Positions 34,948 through 47,094 of a stretch of 64,000 nt of DNA are shown piece by piece. Source of the stretch: Atherinomorus stipes (lineage: Eukaryota; Chordata; Actinopteri; Atheriniformes; Atherinidae). Position 1 is the first letter of the stretch. Each line of letters begins with the position of its first letter. Below the pieces are notes generated by a model. That model saw nothing but the letters and a program-made list of their open reading frames with translations, was not told the DNA's origin and did not search any database. A program made the translations under genes and the position numbers. The stretch is from assembly GCA_023101725.1 (NCBI GenBank), contig JALJCO010012606.1, positions 62,001 to 126,000 on the forward strand. The letters run 5' to 3'.

Positions 34948-36336
34948 CGGTCAGCATTTCAAAGTAGATGATGACTGGAGGTAATCCCACCTATTAATTG
35001 TTGAGGTGGTGTACAATCTGGACATGTGTCCTATCCATCAGAGGGTGTACACACATGCACTCTCATCCCTACAATAGAATCACTGAGGAACCCAACATGT
35101 CTTTGTACTGGGAGATCAGTCTGCTCAAAGAAAACATGCAAACTTTACACAGGACTCCATCCAAGGTAAAAGACAATAAAAACAGATAAAAAAAAGAAAA
35201 AGAAGACAGCAGAACAGGACCCTGAGAAAAGATATTTCGGTCAAAACAATCATGATTTAGTGCTGCTGCCTCGTTACAAAGCTTTGATCAGCTAGGGATG
35301 TTGAGTTAACGAGAATCGTTAAATGCTCTGACTGGAGCCTGGACTAGCAGCCGCTGTGAAATCCATCACAGACCAGGACAAACACCTCCACAAGCCAAGC
35401 TCATTGACACCACTAAACTATGAAATCTTTTTGCAAGAGACAAAGTGGTGTAAAAACGGTCTGAAGCAGGACTGAGGTTTTATTCAATGTTTCCATAAGG
35501 CTCACGTTAGAGGTTTCTCAAACTGACACTTAATTTCATTTTACGCATCCAATTCAATAATAGTAATAAAATCAGTCATTTCATTTCTTGATAAGTTGAC
35601 TAGTTCAGGAAGTCTGCAGGTATAATTTCCCTCAGTGCTGCAGCACTCTCCGCCTTCTGTTTTGTTTTGGAAAGCACACCCTTTTTAGTCATCTTACCAT
35701 TATAACTGCCATTAGATTTCACAAGATAATTGGGATTATTTAGGATTAATATAGATTAACATAATAATAACACATATAAAGATTTGCTTTAAAGTGCTTT
35801 CGAGAAGTAGAATAAAACATTCCCTTTTTGCATTTGTATGAGGTGCAAATATTAGATAAAAAGCAATTATAGGTTCCATAGTAATTTGTATGGTTAACCA
35901 ATGATTATGTTTGTTGCTGAATACTTATATGTAAAAACAGAAAAAACACATTTCTTCATTACAATAATATTTGTATTAGCAACAGTTTAGATTTAGAAAA
36001 ATTTAAATTGTTTGATACATTTTCAGAGTATTCAACATAATTTGTTAATTTGTTAAAGCAACAGTTTCCCTGAACTAATTTTAAACAAAGCTTCATGAAT
36101 TTCTTCAAGTGCTAAACTGGAATGAGGAAATGTTGATTAATGTTTTTATGATTGAAAATAGCTGCAGTCATTTTATTTGTATAAAATTATCAGTCCTGCT
36201 GAACAATGTGCAAATTTAAGTCATTTATCTACACACGTGTTGATGCCACATGCATAACAATGTTCCCTGAACTTGCAGAAAAGAGGCATTTTGGGTATTT
36301 TTGCACCTCATCACAGACGGTTTAAAAGCATCTTAC
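34948..36336. other. Intergenic, no gene recognised
   Basis: AT-rich. A lone GCTAGGGATGTTGAG at 35291 looks like one hAT-type terminus without a partner. Confidence 0.35.
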
Positions 36337-36430
36337 CTGCTCAGAGGTGTGAGGGGTTTCTCTCCTTGCTGGTCCACAAGTGTCTTTGCTTGTTGCTGTC
36401 AGGCTCTGTGAAACTCTGACTGACCGGCAG
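36337..36430 (-). other. Candidate non-coding 5' exon upstream of the tenascin gene
   Basis: A strong minus-strand donor (GAGCAG followed by GTAAGA, complement of 36331-36342) lies downstream of a moderately GC-rich segment about 90 bp long, preceded by a GA/CT-rich tract. The 3' splice site at 23185 shows the start-codon exon needs an upstream partner. Tenascin genes are known to have a non-coding first exon separated by a large intron; this one would be about 13 kb upstream. There is no direct transcript evidence, so this is a weak inference. Confidence 0.25.
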
Positions 36431-36435
36431 CAAGA

Positions 36436-36565
36436 GAGGGATGGACGGAAGGAAAGAGGGAAGGAAAGAAGGAAAGAAAGAGGAGGAGGAGAGCAGTAAA
36501 ATTTTCTCATACTTGAAGAATTTTTCCTCCCTCTCTCCTCTCCTTCTCCTCCTCCTCTCTTTCAC
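36436..36565. repeat. GA-rich tract facing a CT-rich tract
   Basis: GGAA/GAAA/GGA repeats (36436-36495) are followed after about 30 bp by CCTCC/CTCTC/TTCTCC repeats (36528-36563). The two tracts are roughly complementary and could pair. They lie immediately upstream, on the minus strand, of the candidate non-coding exon. Confidence 0.7.
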
Positions 36566-37639
36566 TCTGATGTCATTCTATGTGCTTCACAGGTCCCTGC
36601 TGGGCGGAGGATTTGCGATGGAAAACATCTGAATTTCTAGATGCTTTTAAGGGGTCTGAAAACCTTAATGTGTTTTGAAGGGGTCTCTTTCCTCCACTGT
36701 TGGACATCCCATGATATTCAAGACAGAAAGACAGTCTGATCTGTTTCTGCTTCTGGCTCTTTTGTTTGGTAACTGGAGGGATTTCGATGCACCTCCAACA
36801 TACCTTATCTCCAAGTGTCAGGAGAGCAATTCCAGGATCTGACATCAGATACTTGGCTACAATCGTTCATGTTTTGCTCAGAACAAATCTATGGCATGTA
36901 ACGCAGTTGGACTCGGATTAATTGGGGTGAGGTTTGTTTTGGAGCACATGAAGATCAGAGGATCCACAACATCAAACAGGATTCACTTTGGAATTAGAAA
37001 ATACAGAGCTTAATTTGAAGTGAATCGACACATTTTTACTTAAAAAAACAGATTGTTTTCTATATCTATATCTTATTTTCATTATTATTCCTATTTATTC
37101 TGCTTTTACTTTTTTCGTCATTCTATTTATGCATTGACTGCAGTATCTGGACCTCCTCTACTTCATGTGAAAGCATATGTGCTACAACAAATAAGGTTCT
37201 TGAATTCAACTTAATAACAGATGACTTATAATCAAATATCAATCATGGGTGATCTAGTAACTGCAAGCGGTCCAGACCCTTAGACAAAGAAGCAGCCCCA
37301 GGCCAAAACACTTCCATCATCACTAATTTCATCATCATGCCTCAAAACATGTCCGCTGTTGCTGTGGACCAACTCTGATTCTCTGCCGACAGTGTCATGT
37401 CAGGGAAACATCAATATACAATATCATGGTTGAATGTCATGACTTGTGATTTATAAACACGTAAGTTCAGATGCAGGATAAATCTCAAGTGTTTTAAACA
37501 AGTCTGAATTTCACAGCCTTGCAATGTAGTTGCTGTATTTGTAATATGAGTATTATGCATGTCGTGATACTAATAAATGTTTAATTACACTCCATTCTAA
37601 AAAGCCTAATTTTTACATTGAGGTAGTAAAATCCCAATT
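36566..37639. other. Intergenic, no gene recognised
   Basis: No bounded repeat or exon-like frame identified. Confidence 0.35.
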
Positions 37640-37980
37640 CAAGAAAAATCTGGACGGTTTGTAAAATGTTATTATAAACACGATATAATGATTTGCAAAT
37701 CTCAAACCTTTTTTTTCCCAAACAAAACCTAAACTATAACATGTTGTAAATGAGACTTCATTTCAACAAGAAAATTAGTTCATTTTGATGGCAGCAATGC
37801 ACACAAAAAGTTGGACGAGGTGCAACAAAAGGGTTGAATGAACTGGCACAAATAAAAGAAAACTGGAAGACGATTAGACTCATAAAGTGAACTGTCAACA
37901 GGTTAGACCATCACTGACATAAAGGAGCATTTCACAGAGGCAGAGTCTCTTAGATGTAACCTGCAGTGGGCCAAACGTTT
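37640..37980. mobile_element. Remnant of a common fish DNA transposon
   Basis: GATATAATGATTTGCAAATCTCAAACC, TTTGATGGCAGCAATGCACACAAAAAGTTGGACG, GCAACAAAAGG and GAGGCAGAGTCTCTTAG occur in the order seen in a widespread fish element whose interior reads ..CAATGATTTGCAAATC..GCAGCAACACATCTCAAAAAAGTTGGGACG... No transposase remains. The class is not assigned with certainty. Confidence 0.55.
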
Positions 37981-37984
37981 AGAC

Positions 37985-38300
37985 ACACTCCCACTAAAGA
38001 TGGAAAAATTCAGCTGTCAGTAAAGTGAGTTGAAATTGACAAAATAAATAAAATTTTGACAAAAACACAGCATTGATTTTGAATTGTGGTTCAACAGAAA
38101 TATAAAAAAACAAGCAACAAAAAATTAAACAAGCAAACTGATGGGGCTCCTGAACTAATGTTTTATTGAACAAAACTTTTGCAGGTGTTTTGGTCCACTG
38201 TTTATGAGCAAAGTGCTTTAATTCGTCTGGGACAGTTTTCTTTGTTTGTTTGGGGGGGTTAAACCACAGTTCAAAATCAATGTTTGATTTGACTAAATTA
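37985..38300. mobile_element. Tc1/mariner-like miniature element, copy 1 (decayed)
   Basis: TTCAGCTGTCAGTAAAGTGAGTTGAAATTGACA, ATTGTGGTTCAACAGAAATAT and GCAAGCAAA-like segments are the reverse complement of parts of the element at 49568-49834. TTTGGTCCACTGTTTATG matches the inverse of the end of the 51376 copy. The ends are degraded. Confidence 0.6.
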
Positions 38301-38491
38301 TAATGTAGTAAATTTATTCATTATCACATTTTCAGTTTCTTGTCATTTGAATTATTATTATGAATTTAGCCTTTTCTTTAATGGGTGTGTGTCTAAACTT
38401 CCGGCCCGTACTGTACTGTATACCAACATTATGAACCTGCTTCAAATAGTCTTTTTAGACCAGCTTCTCCTTAAACACTCCAATTGTCCAG

Positions 38492-38682
38492 TTATATCTC
38501 ACACAGGCTTCGCCCTCTACTGGACTCTACTGGTATCTATGGATACAACTCTCCTCCAATCACGTACACGCGATGGCCCACTGAAATTTTCATGTACGTA
38601 GCCGGCCAGTAGGGCGTGTCTACCCCCTTTTCCCGCCTTAGCGGGTATAAAAGCAGGTGCATCGCCAGCTGCCCTCATTTCC
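38492..38682 (+). repeat. Left inverted terminal repeat of the DIRS-like element, with TATA motif
   Basis: The inverse counterpart at 40004-40162 shares CCACTGAAATTTTCATGTAC, CGGCCAGTAGGGC and CCTTTTCCCGCCTTAGCGGG. GGGTATAAAAGCAGG at 38644-38658 is a good TATA-box candidate for element transcription; the same motif occurs inverted near 40033-40047. Confidence 0.8.
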
Positions 38683-38855
38683 TTTTCTTTCGGCGTCGGC
38701 GAATGCCCACTGACACTCTTTCCTTTCTACAGCTTTTGGTGGACAGAGGGCTGTCTCATGCGACTGTTTAGGTTTACGCTGCAGCCATCTCATCGTGCCA
38801 CGAAGGGCGTGGTGGAGGTCCAGTCTTCGCCCACCCTCCGGTTAACTGGTTCCTG

Positions 38856-39561
38856 TTGGGAGTCAGAAGGCTACGACCAGTGAAGCGTACTTCTGCACCT
38901 CAGTGGGACTTACCATTGGTGCTCGAGGCCCTCACTGAAGGCTCCTCCTTCAGAGCGTTGTCACTCAAGACAGCTTTGCTTCTTGCTCTGACATCAGCCA
39001 AGAGAGTGAGCGAACTGTGTGCCCTGTCGGTCCATCAGAGTTGTTTACTCCTTTGTGGGGACCGCAGTGGTGCCGTCCTGAGACCTAATCCCTCCTTTGT
39101 TCCTAAGAACATAAGGAGCTCATTTCGGTCCAGAGTCATCCAACTGGAGGCTTTTCAACCTCCCCTTCATGAGGATTCTAGGGAGGTGAAACTGCATCTC
39201 CTATACCCTGTGCGTGCGTTGACATGCCAACCGAACGGCCACTGTCAGGAACACCAACCAGTTGTTTGTGTGGTGACGGAACAGCTGGCAGAGCCCTATC
39301 CAGGAGACGCTTGGCTAGGTGGTTGTGTGAATGTATTTTCACAGCCTACACGCAAGCGGGTCAAGAGCCGCCCACTGTGATCCGGGCGCCCTCCACAAGA
39401 AGTGTGGCGACGTCTACGGCTCTTTCAGTGGTGCAAGTGTTGAGGACATATGTACGGCGGCATCGTGGTCTTCTTCCTGCCCGTTCATAAGGTTCTATCT
39501 CTTGGATGTGTCATGGTCCTTCTCCAGGTCTGTGTTCACTGCGGGGTCACAGTACCTGTGA
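38856..39561 (+). pseudogene. DIRS-type tyrosine recombinase, frameshifted
   Basis: The first frame (38856 to about 39215) reads LPLVLEALTEGSSF, ALLLALTSAKRVSELCALSV, with the Arg of the KRV motif the expected first catalytic Arg, then AFQPP and LYPVRAL. The sequence continues in other frames: RRLARWLCECI, PTVIRAPSTRSVATS, the HxxR-type box with Pro where family members have His, and finally DICTAASWSSS..FYLLDVS, containing the candidate nucleophilic Tyr. At least two frameshifts separate these blocks. It matches the C-terminal catalytic half of DIRS recombinases; the polymerase is missing. Confidence 0.82.
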
Positions 39562-39835
39562 GAGGGAGGGTGTGTCAAGTATCTGCTTGCTTGACCCCCA
39601 CAGGGTGTCATGCATCTGCATTGGTTCGTGCTCTGCTGGACACAATCAATGAGGTGCACAGGTGGTCATAGTTGAGACCCCTGCGAGGTTAGGCCACAAC
39701 TTCACCCAGTCTAGCCAGATGCTGCTAACTGGGATGAAGTTGACCTGCCATCACTCCATACGTGGCTAAGATTAATAAAGTGGTGACTGGGTCTTGGTAC
39801 CTTATCGGTAGCTGGCATGGTCAGTGTGAGGAGCC

Positions 39836-40209
39836 TCTCCCGTGGCAGGGAGTACATATATCGGGCTTTGCCTACTGTACCCATAGAGTCCAGTAGAGGG
39901 CGAAGCCTGTGTGAGATGTAACGAAGGTTGCGATATAGAAACCCTAGTTATATTAACACAGGCGGAGCCCTGCCGCTCTTTCGCTTTACGCTGAAGCTTG
40001 GTGGAATGAGGGCAGCTGGCGATGCACCTGCTTTTATACCCGCTAAGGCGGGAAAAGGGGGTAGACATGCCCTACTGGCCGGCTACGTACATGAAAATTT
40101 CAGTGGGCCATCGCGTGTATGCGATTGGAGGAGAGTTGTACCCATAGAGTCCAGTAGAGGGCTCCGCCTTTGTTAATATAACTAGGGTTACAGTATCGCA
40201 ACCTTCGTT
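39836..40209 (-). repeat. Right inverted repeat and internal complementary region of the DIRS-like element
   Basis: Two related inverted segments occur: 39836-39970 (with CCCATAGAGTCCAGTAGAGG) and 40004-40209 (same box at 40141-40160). The flanking AACGAAGGTTGCGATA..CCCTAGTTATATTAACA sequences (39920-39970) are the inverse of 40160-40209. Confidence 0.75.
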
Positions 40210-40425
40210 TCTTCTCCTGTTTTAAGGCCACACTGCACAGCAGGTTGAGATGTGATAAGTTTTTGCCAAATAGCTCTTTGCAAATGTCTGTTGATGATGA
40301 AAAATCTCTTTTTGATGGTCAAACTGTTATTTTGTCAGTATTTTTTTCTCATGCCAAATAACTGGGAACAAAGTGGCAACACCAGTTCAGACCTTTCCCT
40401 ATGTGGTTATTTTGTTTGTTAGTGC

Positions 40426-40429
<4 letters not shown>

Positions 40430-40472
<43 letters not shown>

Positions 40473-40536
40473 GTATGAATATCCAGGTTAATGCAAAATG
40501 GCTTAAATAAATAAATAAATAAATAATTAAATAAAA
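40430..40536. repeat. T-run, G30 homopolymer and (AAAT)n tract
   Basis: T11 (40430-40440) abuts 30 consecutive G (40441-40470). AAAT/TAAA repeats follow at 40504-40536. The G run could form quadruplexes, and its length may be an assembly estimate. Confidence 0.9.
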
Positions 40537-40557
40537 TTACTTCTCTGGACATGGTGA

Positions 40558-40597
40558 GGTACAAGTCCTGGACATCCATCTGTCCAGGACTTGTACC
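40558..40597. repeat. Perfect 17-bp stem hairpin
   Basis: GGTACAAGTCCTGGACA, a 6-base loop (TCCATC), then TGTCCAGGACTTGTACC. There is no T tract or context suggesting a termination role. Confidence 0.9.
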
Positions 40598-41749
40598 CTG
40601 GATGTAAAGAAATCCTCTGAAAGGTTAGTTTAGTTTGTCTTTTTTGTTTGTTTTGTTTGTTTTCTTTTATCTTATATTTTTATAGAGTTGTGCAATTGTT
40701 TTGCTTTGTGATATAGTTGCTTTGTTTCTCTGGTGTGTAGATGATGTTATTTTCATAATCAACTGTTGCCTTTGTTTTAATCATATTTTTAAACAGCTTT
40801 ATCTTTATCTTAATTATTGTTCTTTAGATTGATGGTAACTACTTTTTTTTATAATTTGATATTTGAATGTTTCCTTATTCCAGGGAACATTTTAAGACCT
40901 GGCTCGAGACAGCAGATGAAAACTAACCTTTTGGCCAAATCTGGGATATTTCAAAGCTCTTCTTACAGTACATGCTCTGTCTTTATCAAATAAACACATA
41001 AATTAAATTAAACAAAAATTGAAAGACCTTCAAGAATCCCAGAGAACTATTTTTCTAAACACATAAATGTCTGGCTGCTCATGTCTGGGGTGACTCAGTA
41101 CTCAGTTGTGAGATTTTGTTATTCACGTTTACATGTAAATAAATGCTTTTCTGTAATACTGTCTGTTAAAAAGGCTGAGTGCTTGTTTGTTAGACTGCAA
41201 CATGTTAAGCATGCATGAGTGTCAGTGGGGATGATAAACTGTTTTTACACTAGTCTTTCTTTACAGAGGTCAAAACTTTCTAGTAAATTCTGTTGTGTTG
41301 TGAATGAGTGAAGTGACTTAAAGTCAGAGGTTGAATATGACAGTAGTGAATCACCGTCAGGGTGTGACAAAGGATTTTTGATGGTTCAGGTCAGGTTGCC
41401 CGGTGAGACGGAAGAAAAGAAGAAGAAAAATGACAAACTTGACATGATTCCACTACCTGGGTGGTTCAGGTTGCATTTTAGGTTTGCATTTTTTCCCTTT
41501 TCTATTAGTCATGGAAGAAAGTTATGCAGAAAATATTTTCCACCATGCTGTTGTTGCAATTATCTGCCACAATATGACACCAAGTAACCTTTCATGTGAT
41601 ATTGATTCATTTTGGTTTCTGTTTAATTAGTTGCATGATGCATTCATAGTTTCCTTCACAGTAATGTTTGAAAGTTTGTAAAATTTCAACTATCAGAATT
41701 TTTTCATATATAAACAATACCATTTACTTATTTAATTTATTAAAGGAGG
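40598..41749. other. Intergenic, no gene recognised
   Basis: AT-rich, T-rich stretches; no repeat ends or coding signals. Confidence 0.35.
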
Positions 41750-42240
41750 ACCTTAAAGCCACCAGTTATGTGTTTGCTCTTCCCGCCGCAGTACGCCTGG
41801 CAGACAGGACAACTCTGACAGAAGTTTTATACCTCCTTGCAAACATGACCAGAGTCTGCTTCTTTGATGCGCACCAGGATGCAATTGGTGTTCACACTGC
41901 ACCAAATGAAGCGGACTGTCTGTGGAAGCGGACCACGGTCCGTTTAAAGTGGACCAAACAGCCACACTGTGAACGCCCCCCAAAAAAGCCAGAGAAACTT
42001 CATAACAGCTAAAGCACACAACCACATTCATGGGTATGAGGAAGAGAGCTACTGCTCTTTCCACAGAGCATTCCTGCCAAATTATTTAAGATATGTACAA
42101 ATAAGAAAAAAAAAAAAGCTTTTGTTGACAATAAGAATAATTTTTGATGTGATCAATTCCGATAATGTTTACGTGCAGGGTTTGAAGTGGACCAGAGCCC
42201 ACCGGAGCCCAGCTCCATCACCTCGGGCCTGAACTCACCA
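41750..42240. mobile_element. Possible Harbinger-like miniature element
   Basis: GCGGACCACGGTCCGTTTAAAGTGGACCAAACAGCCACACTGTGAACGCC and GATGCAATTGGTGTTCACACTGCACCAAATGAAGCGGAC resemble the GGTCCGCT..GTTCACACCTG..CAAACGAACCG pattern of a common fish element. A 114-codon plus-strand frame (41668-42012) lies over it and shows no protein domain. Confidence 0.4.
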
Positions 42241-45200
42241 CCTCCGATGATGCTCATCAGAGCAGAGAAAAGACTTTTTTCTCCATCCTTTGCTCTTGTC
42301 AATTTTAATTTAAAATGTGCCCTTTTGTAAATCCACCATCACTTCATAAATTCCATATTTTTACCATGATTAGGGCCAAGGTCATACTCCATAGCAGCAC
42401 TGCATTTCGTCTATGTCCAAGCCTTATTTTTAGGCTGTTAGTTTACTGTATTTGTTAATGTTAGTTAGCCATGTTAGATTGCTAATCCAGCCAGTAAAAC
42501 CAATACAGGGCTTTGCAGTCATTTAGCAAAATTTGCAAATATTTTACACAATGTTTCTACTGCGCCACAACAGTGACTTTTACGGCTCCCCCACCAGTCA
42601 AATCCCACTTTAACCACTGTTTACATGACACTACAGGTCATGTAGGTTTGGGATTGCTTTCCCAATGGATTTAATGGAAAAAGGATCCCGAACATTTGAG
42701 CGGTCATCTACTCTATGATGTGATTTATCAGTGAAGTCAATCATGTTTTTTTTTCTACAGTCTAATTGTGCAATGATGTTTAGTTCTTTTAGAGTTTGTA
42801 TTAAAACCAAACTTTCCGCTGCAGACCAGTTGTTTGTGCTCTGTTTAGAAGCCATGTTTTAAAGTGGATAAATGTCTCTGCACATGTCAAGACAGAGCGT
42901 TTCCATTTGGTTTTGGTCTGTTTATTCAGATTGAGGTGTTTATATGTAGCATTTTTATTTGGTTTGGGATTCTAAACCAAATACATTCAGAATATAAAGC
43001 TATATGTAAACCCAGCTACAGACTTAACAATAAATCTGAAATTAGACCAGCAAATTCTACACTAAAATGTCGAGTCATGTTTCATGAAATTGATCCCAAC
43101 AGAAAGCATGTAGCAACAAACAGTCATTATCAAAGCATTTTTAGACAACAACAAATGCTTAATGTTTGGAGTGTCCAGATAAAAGTCTTTAATCCAGCAG
43201 AAAACCACATCCCAAACATCCCAGAGTAAAAACTTTAAGACCAGGACTGATGAAGAAAACCGCTGCAGTTCTTACTTTACAAAGGCAATTTCTTCTGAAT
43301 ACTCAGAGCAGAGGTTGAGATAGATTGCTTATGAGACCTTGTTTTAAATTAAATGAATGAAATGAAAATGAAATGAATGAAATGAAATAAAATAAAAGAT
43401 ACTTTATCTATCCCATGAGGGAAATTCAATTTTGTAATAGATTGTCTCACGTCTTTTTTTTCCCCTAACAATAACATAAAAAAACATGACAATAATAGAA
43501 TAAATAAAAAATAATAAAAATAATAAAATAAAATAATAATGAATAAACAAATAAATAGATAATGATAAAATAATAATAAATAATGGTTATAGTCATTCTG
43601 TTGAACATTGTGAGCTGTTCACTGCAGTGAGATTCAGATTGAGGTGAGTTCAGGCTAAGCAATCAGGGGCTGAAGGCCAGTCAACTTTACTATCAAGTTT
43701 ACAACCTGGGCTCATGGCCGAACAGACCTCCAGAGTACTCTTACACTCATTGTTCATTATTCCCTTGGGCCCCTCTCCTGGCTGCTTGTGTGACAGTGGC
43801 AGGGTCAACATTGTATATTTATTTTATTTCACTTATTAATGTCCTTTTCATTACATATTTTACATTTCAAAAATAGTTAATCTCATAACAGAGGACATTT
43901 ATTAGACATCTATACATATTCTGGGAAAAACATGATAAATGAATTAATTCATACATTACTTCATTTTCCTTCATCCATATAAGAGCATTAATTCATAGAC
44001 CCCATTAAGGAACCTAACATCATCTGAAACATGACTTAGTATAAGGACAGTTCATATAGGCCATGAAGAGGTTGGTACACAGTGTAAAATCTCAAACTAA
44101 TGTTTTATTCACTATGCAAAAACAACAACAAAATAAAATATTGAAATTGAGAGATTTGACTCAGGCAGAGCAAATTTTTTAGAGACCGTAATAAATCTTG
44201 AAAAAAATTAAAAACAGTTGTGGAAGACAACCTATCTGAGTCATTTCTATCCCAGGAGAGTCAATGAGCTAAAAATGTTGCACTAATGCTCAATATCACT
44301 TCCTGTCTTTGGTTCATTGAATGGTTTGTTTGCTTTCACCGTAAAAAAAAACTGCACCAGAGTTCAACTGCAAACATCCTGGAAGCCAAGCTTTTCAAGT
44401 GGACCAGTTTCTCTGGTCTGTATTGGACTGCAAATGAGTGTTCTGCTCCAGACAAACTGTACGATCCATGCAGTAACAGCTTAGCACTGATGGCATCTTT
44501 CCAGATGTGCAACAACTTCTAAATTTAATTCATGCGACCATACAGCAATTTTTCACTCGTCTTCAGTTTAAATGTGGCTTAGCACTGAAAGGAGGGCAGC
44601 ATTGCTTGATCATGCTCCCATCTGCTGCCTTCTCTGCATAATATAGCTTTTATCCATGTTTGTGGATGGTGAAATGAATGATGTTCACAGATGGCAATCT
44701 TTTTTCTGATTGGTTTTTGGTCATATCCCATGTGCACAGAGATGTGTCCAAACTCTGTTAATCTTTTGATGCTCTTTTTTTTGTTACTACTGGATTAATC
44801 AAAATGCTTTGTAATTTTACACTTGGATGTTTTGAAATTGCTCAAAAATTTCTAGACGTAGTTTTTCTGCATATTGTGGAACCAAGACTTATCTTTACTT
44901 CTGTGAGACACTGTCTCTCTAAGGTACTTTTCATCTCCAGTTATATTGAAGCGCTGTTGTAAATTAAACTAAAAAAAACAGCTGTTTCTTTTTAGTACCA
45001 TCTTCTCTTCCATAATTCATAATGAACTTATTTATTTTTGTAAATTAATCATATTTCTCTTGCTTTGACAAAACAGAAGGGGTGATTTGCGATTAACACT
45101 GACTGCAGGACCATCATCCTGAAAAACAAAGGTTGTCATCTGTCAGTGAGAACCTCCTGTTCTGTACACGTGTAAACAGACAACAAAGTCGTATATCTGC

Positions 45201-46860
45201 ACCTGATTCTCCTCACATTCTTCTATCTTCACCTTTTAAGTTACCAAAACCAAGCAGAGCCATGGTTAATATCATCAGTTACACTGAGGCTTCTTCTGCT
45301 GATATGAATCCATATGTTAGACACCTTTCTGCAATCAGCAGCAGAGTAAAATACATGTTTACACGTGTCTTTATGTAACGAAAAAACTCGGGATGCAGAA
45401 AAGCCATGCACTGACTCTTTATGAAGACATGTTTACCATTACTCTGTCGGTGATAATTCATGTTCTCCCCAACGTGATTCCAAGAACTGATGTGCTTAAC
45501 TGTCACCTTTAACTACCAACATGAAAGCCTCCAACTGTGCCGCTGATACTCCTCTTTGGAGCCTTCGTGGTCTCTGTGGGAGCTCAGAAATGACTGAAAT
45601 GCCTCAGCAACCAAGTACACGTGCACAAGGAGGCGAAGGCTAATTCTACCACATGTTGTCAGCTGAGCCAAACCGGTCTGTGGTGTGCGACAGGCCGGCC
45701 AGAAAATAACGAGAGTGTGGATCTTGTAAAGCTGGAAAACGCTGATTGAGACCGACACATACGTCGTGATTGTACTGTCAATAAGCCTGACAGATTGAGT
45801 GTGTGTGAGACCAGGAAACAGCTATTTCCACCGTGGGTCATTTACTTATTCTTTCCACAGTGGCGTCTGGCAATTTTTGACCTACAAATGACAAAGTGCA
45901 AGACCACAAACCACTCTGGTTTCACTCAAACCTCAGGGAAAGTGTGGATCTCTGTTTTAGGAACTTATTACTTTAATTCTGGTAGAATCACTTTGGTGTG
46001 CTTGATTAATATCATGGGGTGTTCATTTAAGTGTTTGCTTTTCCAATTAAAAAATGAACAATTGGAAACAGTTTAAGCATGGTCTAACAGTAAGGACATT
46101 TCTATTCTGACAGCTTACGATGGTGCTGAGAGGAGTCAGTATGGGGGATCCCAGTGGACAGTAATCATCATTGCTTTTGGAATCATTTTGAAAAATTTTG
46201 AAAAACTTTGCAGCTATTTTGCATCCATCATGTTTGTGACACTGAATGCTTATTTATACCAAACATAGACATGGACACCAAGGATCCTAACATGAGATTC
46301 AAGGCAAAGCAGGAGCTAGTTCAATTCAGTTTAGGCCTAGGATGATAATAAATGAATCAACTAATCGCACGATAAATGAAAACGGAACTAAATTTTCCAG
46401 CCTGAATATATCACCATGTGCATTTGTTTTCTTCATGTCTCACCTCCAAACATGCTGGATGATAAGAGGGTTTACTCTGTGCATTGGTTTCAGCACCTGG
46501 ATGCATTTATGGCTTAGAGGAATGAGATGAAGGGAGTGAACCATCTTGTCAGTCATTCAGGATCTTTGTATCTGTGGGAGGAGGCGGAGCTGCAAACACA
46601 CATACATACACAGACCGCAGCAAGTGAGCTTCGAGGAGCTTGGAAACGCTTATTGCAAAGCCTGAGAGTCCTTTTTTATTTAATTTGATTTTTTTGTTCG
46701 TTTAAATATTTATGATATTTAAAAAGTTCTGGTTCTGGACATTCAAATGTGAAACAAAACTTTAATTGTTGCATTTGAAAGGGTGTACTTGCATTATTAT
46801 ATTAACATTATATGAGTAGTTATTTTGGTCTCTGATTTTCAGACAACCAAAAAATGTAGT
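42241..46860. other. Intergenic, AT-rich, no gene recognised
   Basis: Contains ATGAA/ATAAA-type simple repeats at 43352-43399 and 43478-43580. Between them GATACTTTATCTATCCCATGAGGGAAATTC resembles the fish LINE-associated motif TTTATTGATCCC..GGGAAATT. Several open frames of 60-120 codons show no domain. Confidence 0.4.
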
Positions 46861-46866
46861 CTGTCT

Positions 46867-47094
46867 GTGTCAAGCAGTGTACTGTGTGGTACAGATACAC
46901 CCCCAAGCACTCTCTACACAGCCTGGGTCAGGTAATAAAAAGGGCTTCCAAAATCACCAACTACAAACTCCCCACACTTGACTCCATTTACAAACATCAC
47001 ACCAGCATAAAAATAATTGGTGGCCCTCTGCACCCTGCCGCTATTTTGACATATTGCATGATAAAAAGTGAATATTAAAAAAAAAAAAAAAAAA
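46867..47094 (+). pseudogene. LINE reverse-transcriptase C-terminal fragment with poly(A)-like tail
   Basis: The plus-strand frame reads HSLGQVIKRASKITNYKLPTLDSIY, like the L..VI+RA+KIIG..LP+L+SIY segment near the C-terminus of fish LINEs. HPAA follows (family HP.H). A run of about 17 A ends at 47094. It is 5'-truncated and dead. The 3330-3660 fragment carries the adjoining downstream motif of a similar LINE. Confidence 0.6.

Larger units (their letters stand above)
38492..40209 (+). mobile_element. DIRS-like (tyrosine-recombinase) retroelement, 3' part with inverted repeats
   Basis: DIRS elements integrate with a tyrosine recombinase and carry inverted terminal repeats plus an internal complementary region in place of direct LTRs. 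Here a left repeat (38492-38682) is the near-exact inverse of 40004-40162. The outer tip CTCACACAGGCTTCGCCCTCTACTGGACTCTA recurs inverted at 39890-39915, inside the element, as expected of an internal complementary region. Between them lies a broken tyrosine-recombinase frame. The RT/RNase H and gag parts are absent, so this is an internally deleted copy. A further 50-bp inverted pair (39920-39970 / 40160-40209) marks the right end. Confidence 0.8.

Noticed and set aside
34736..34990. Minus-strand frame with KEGRKEGR repeats
   Set aside because: Direct translation of the CCTT microsatellite.
41668..42012. 114-codon plus-strand frame
   Set aside because: Overlaps a probable miniature element; the protein shows no domain.
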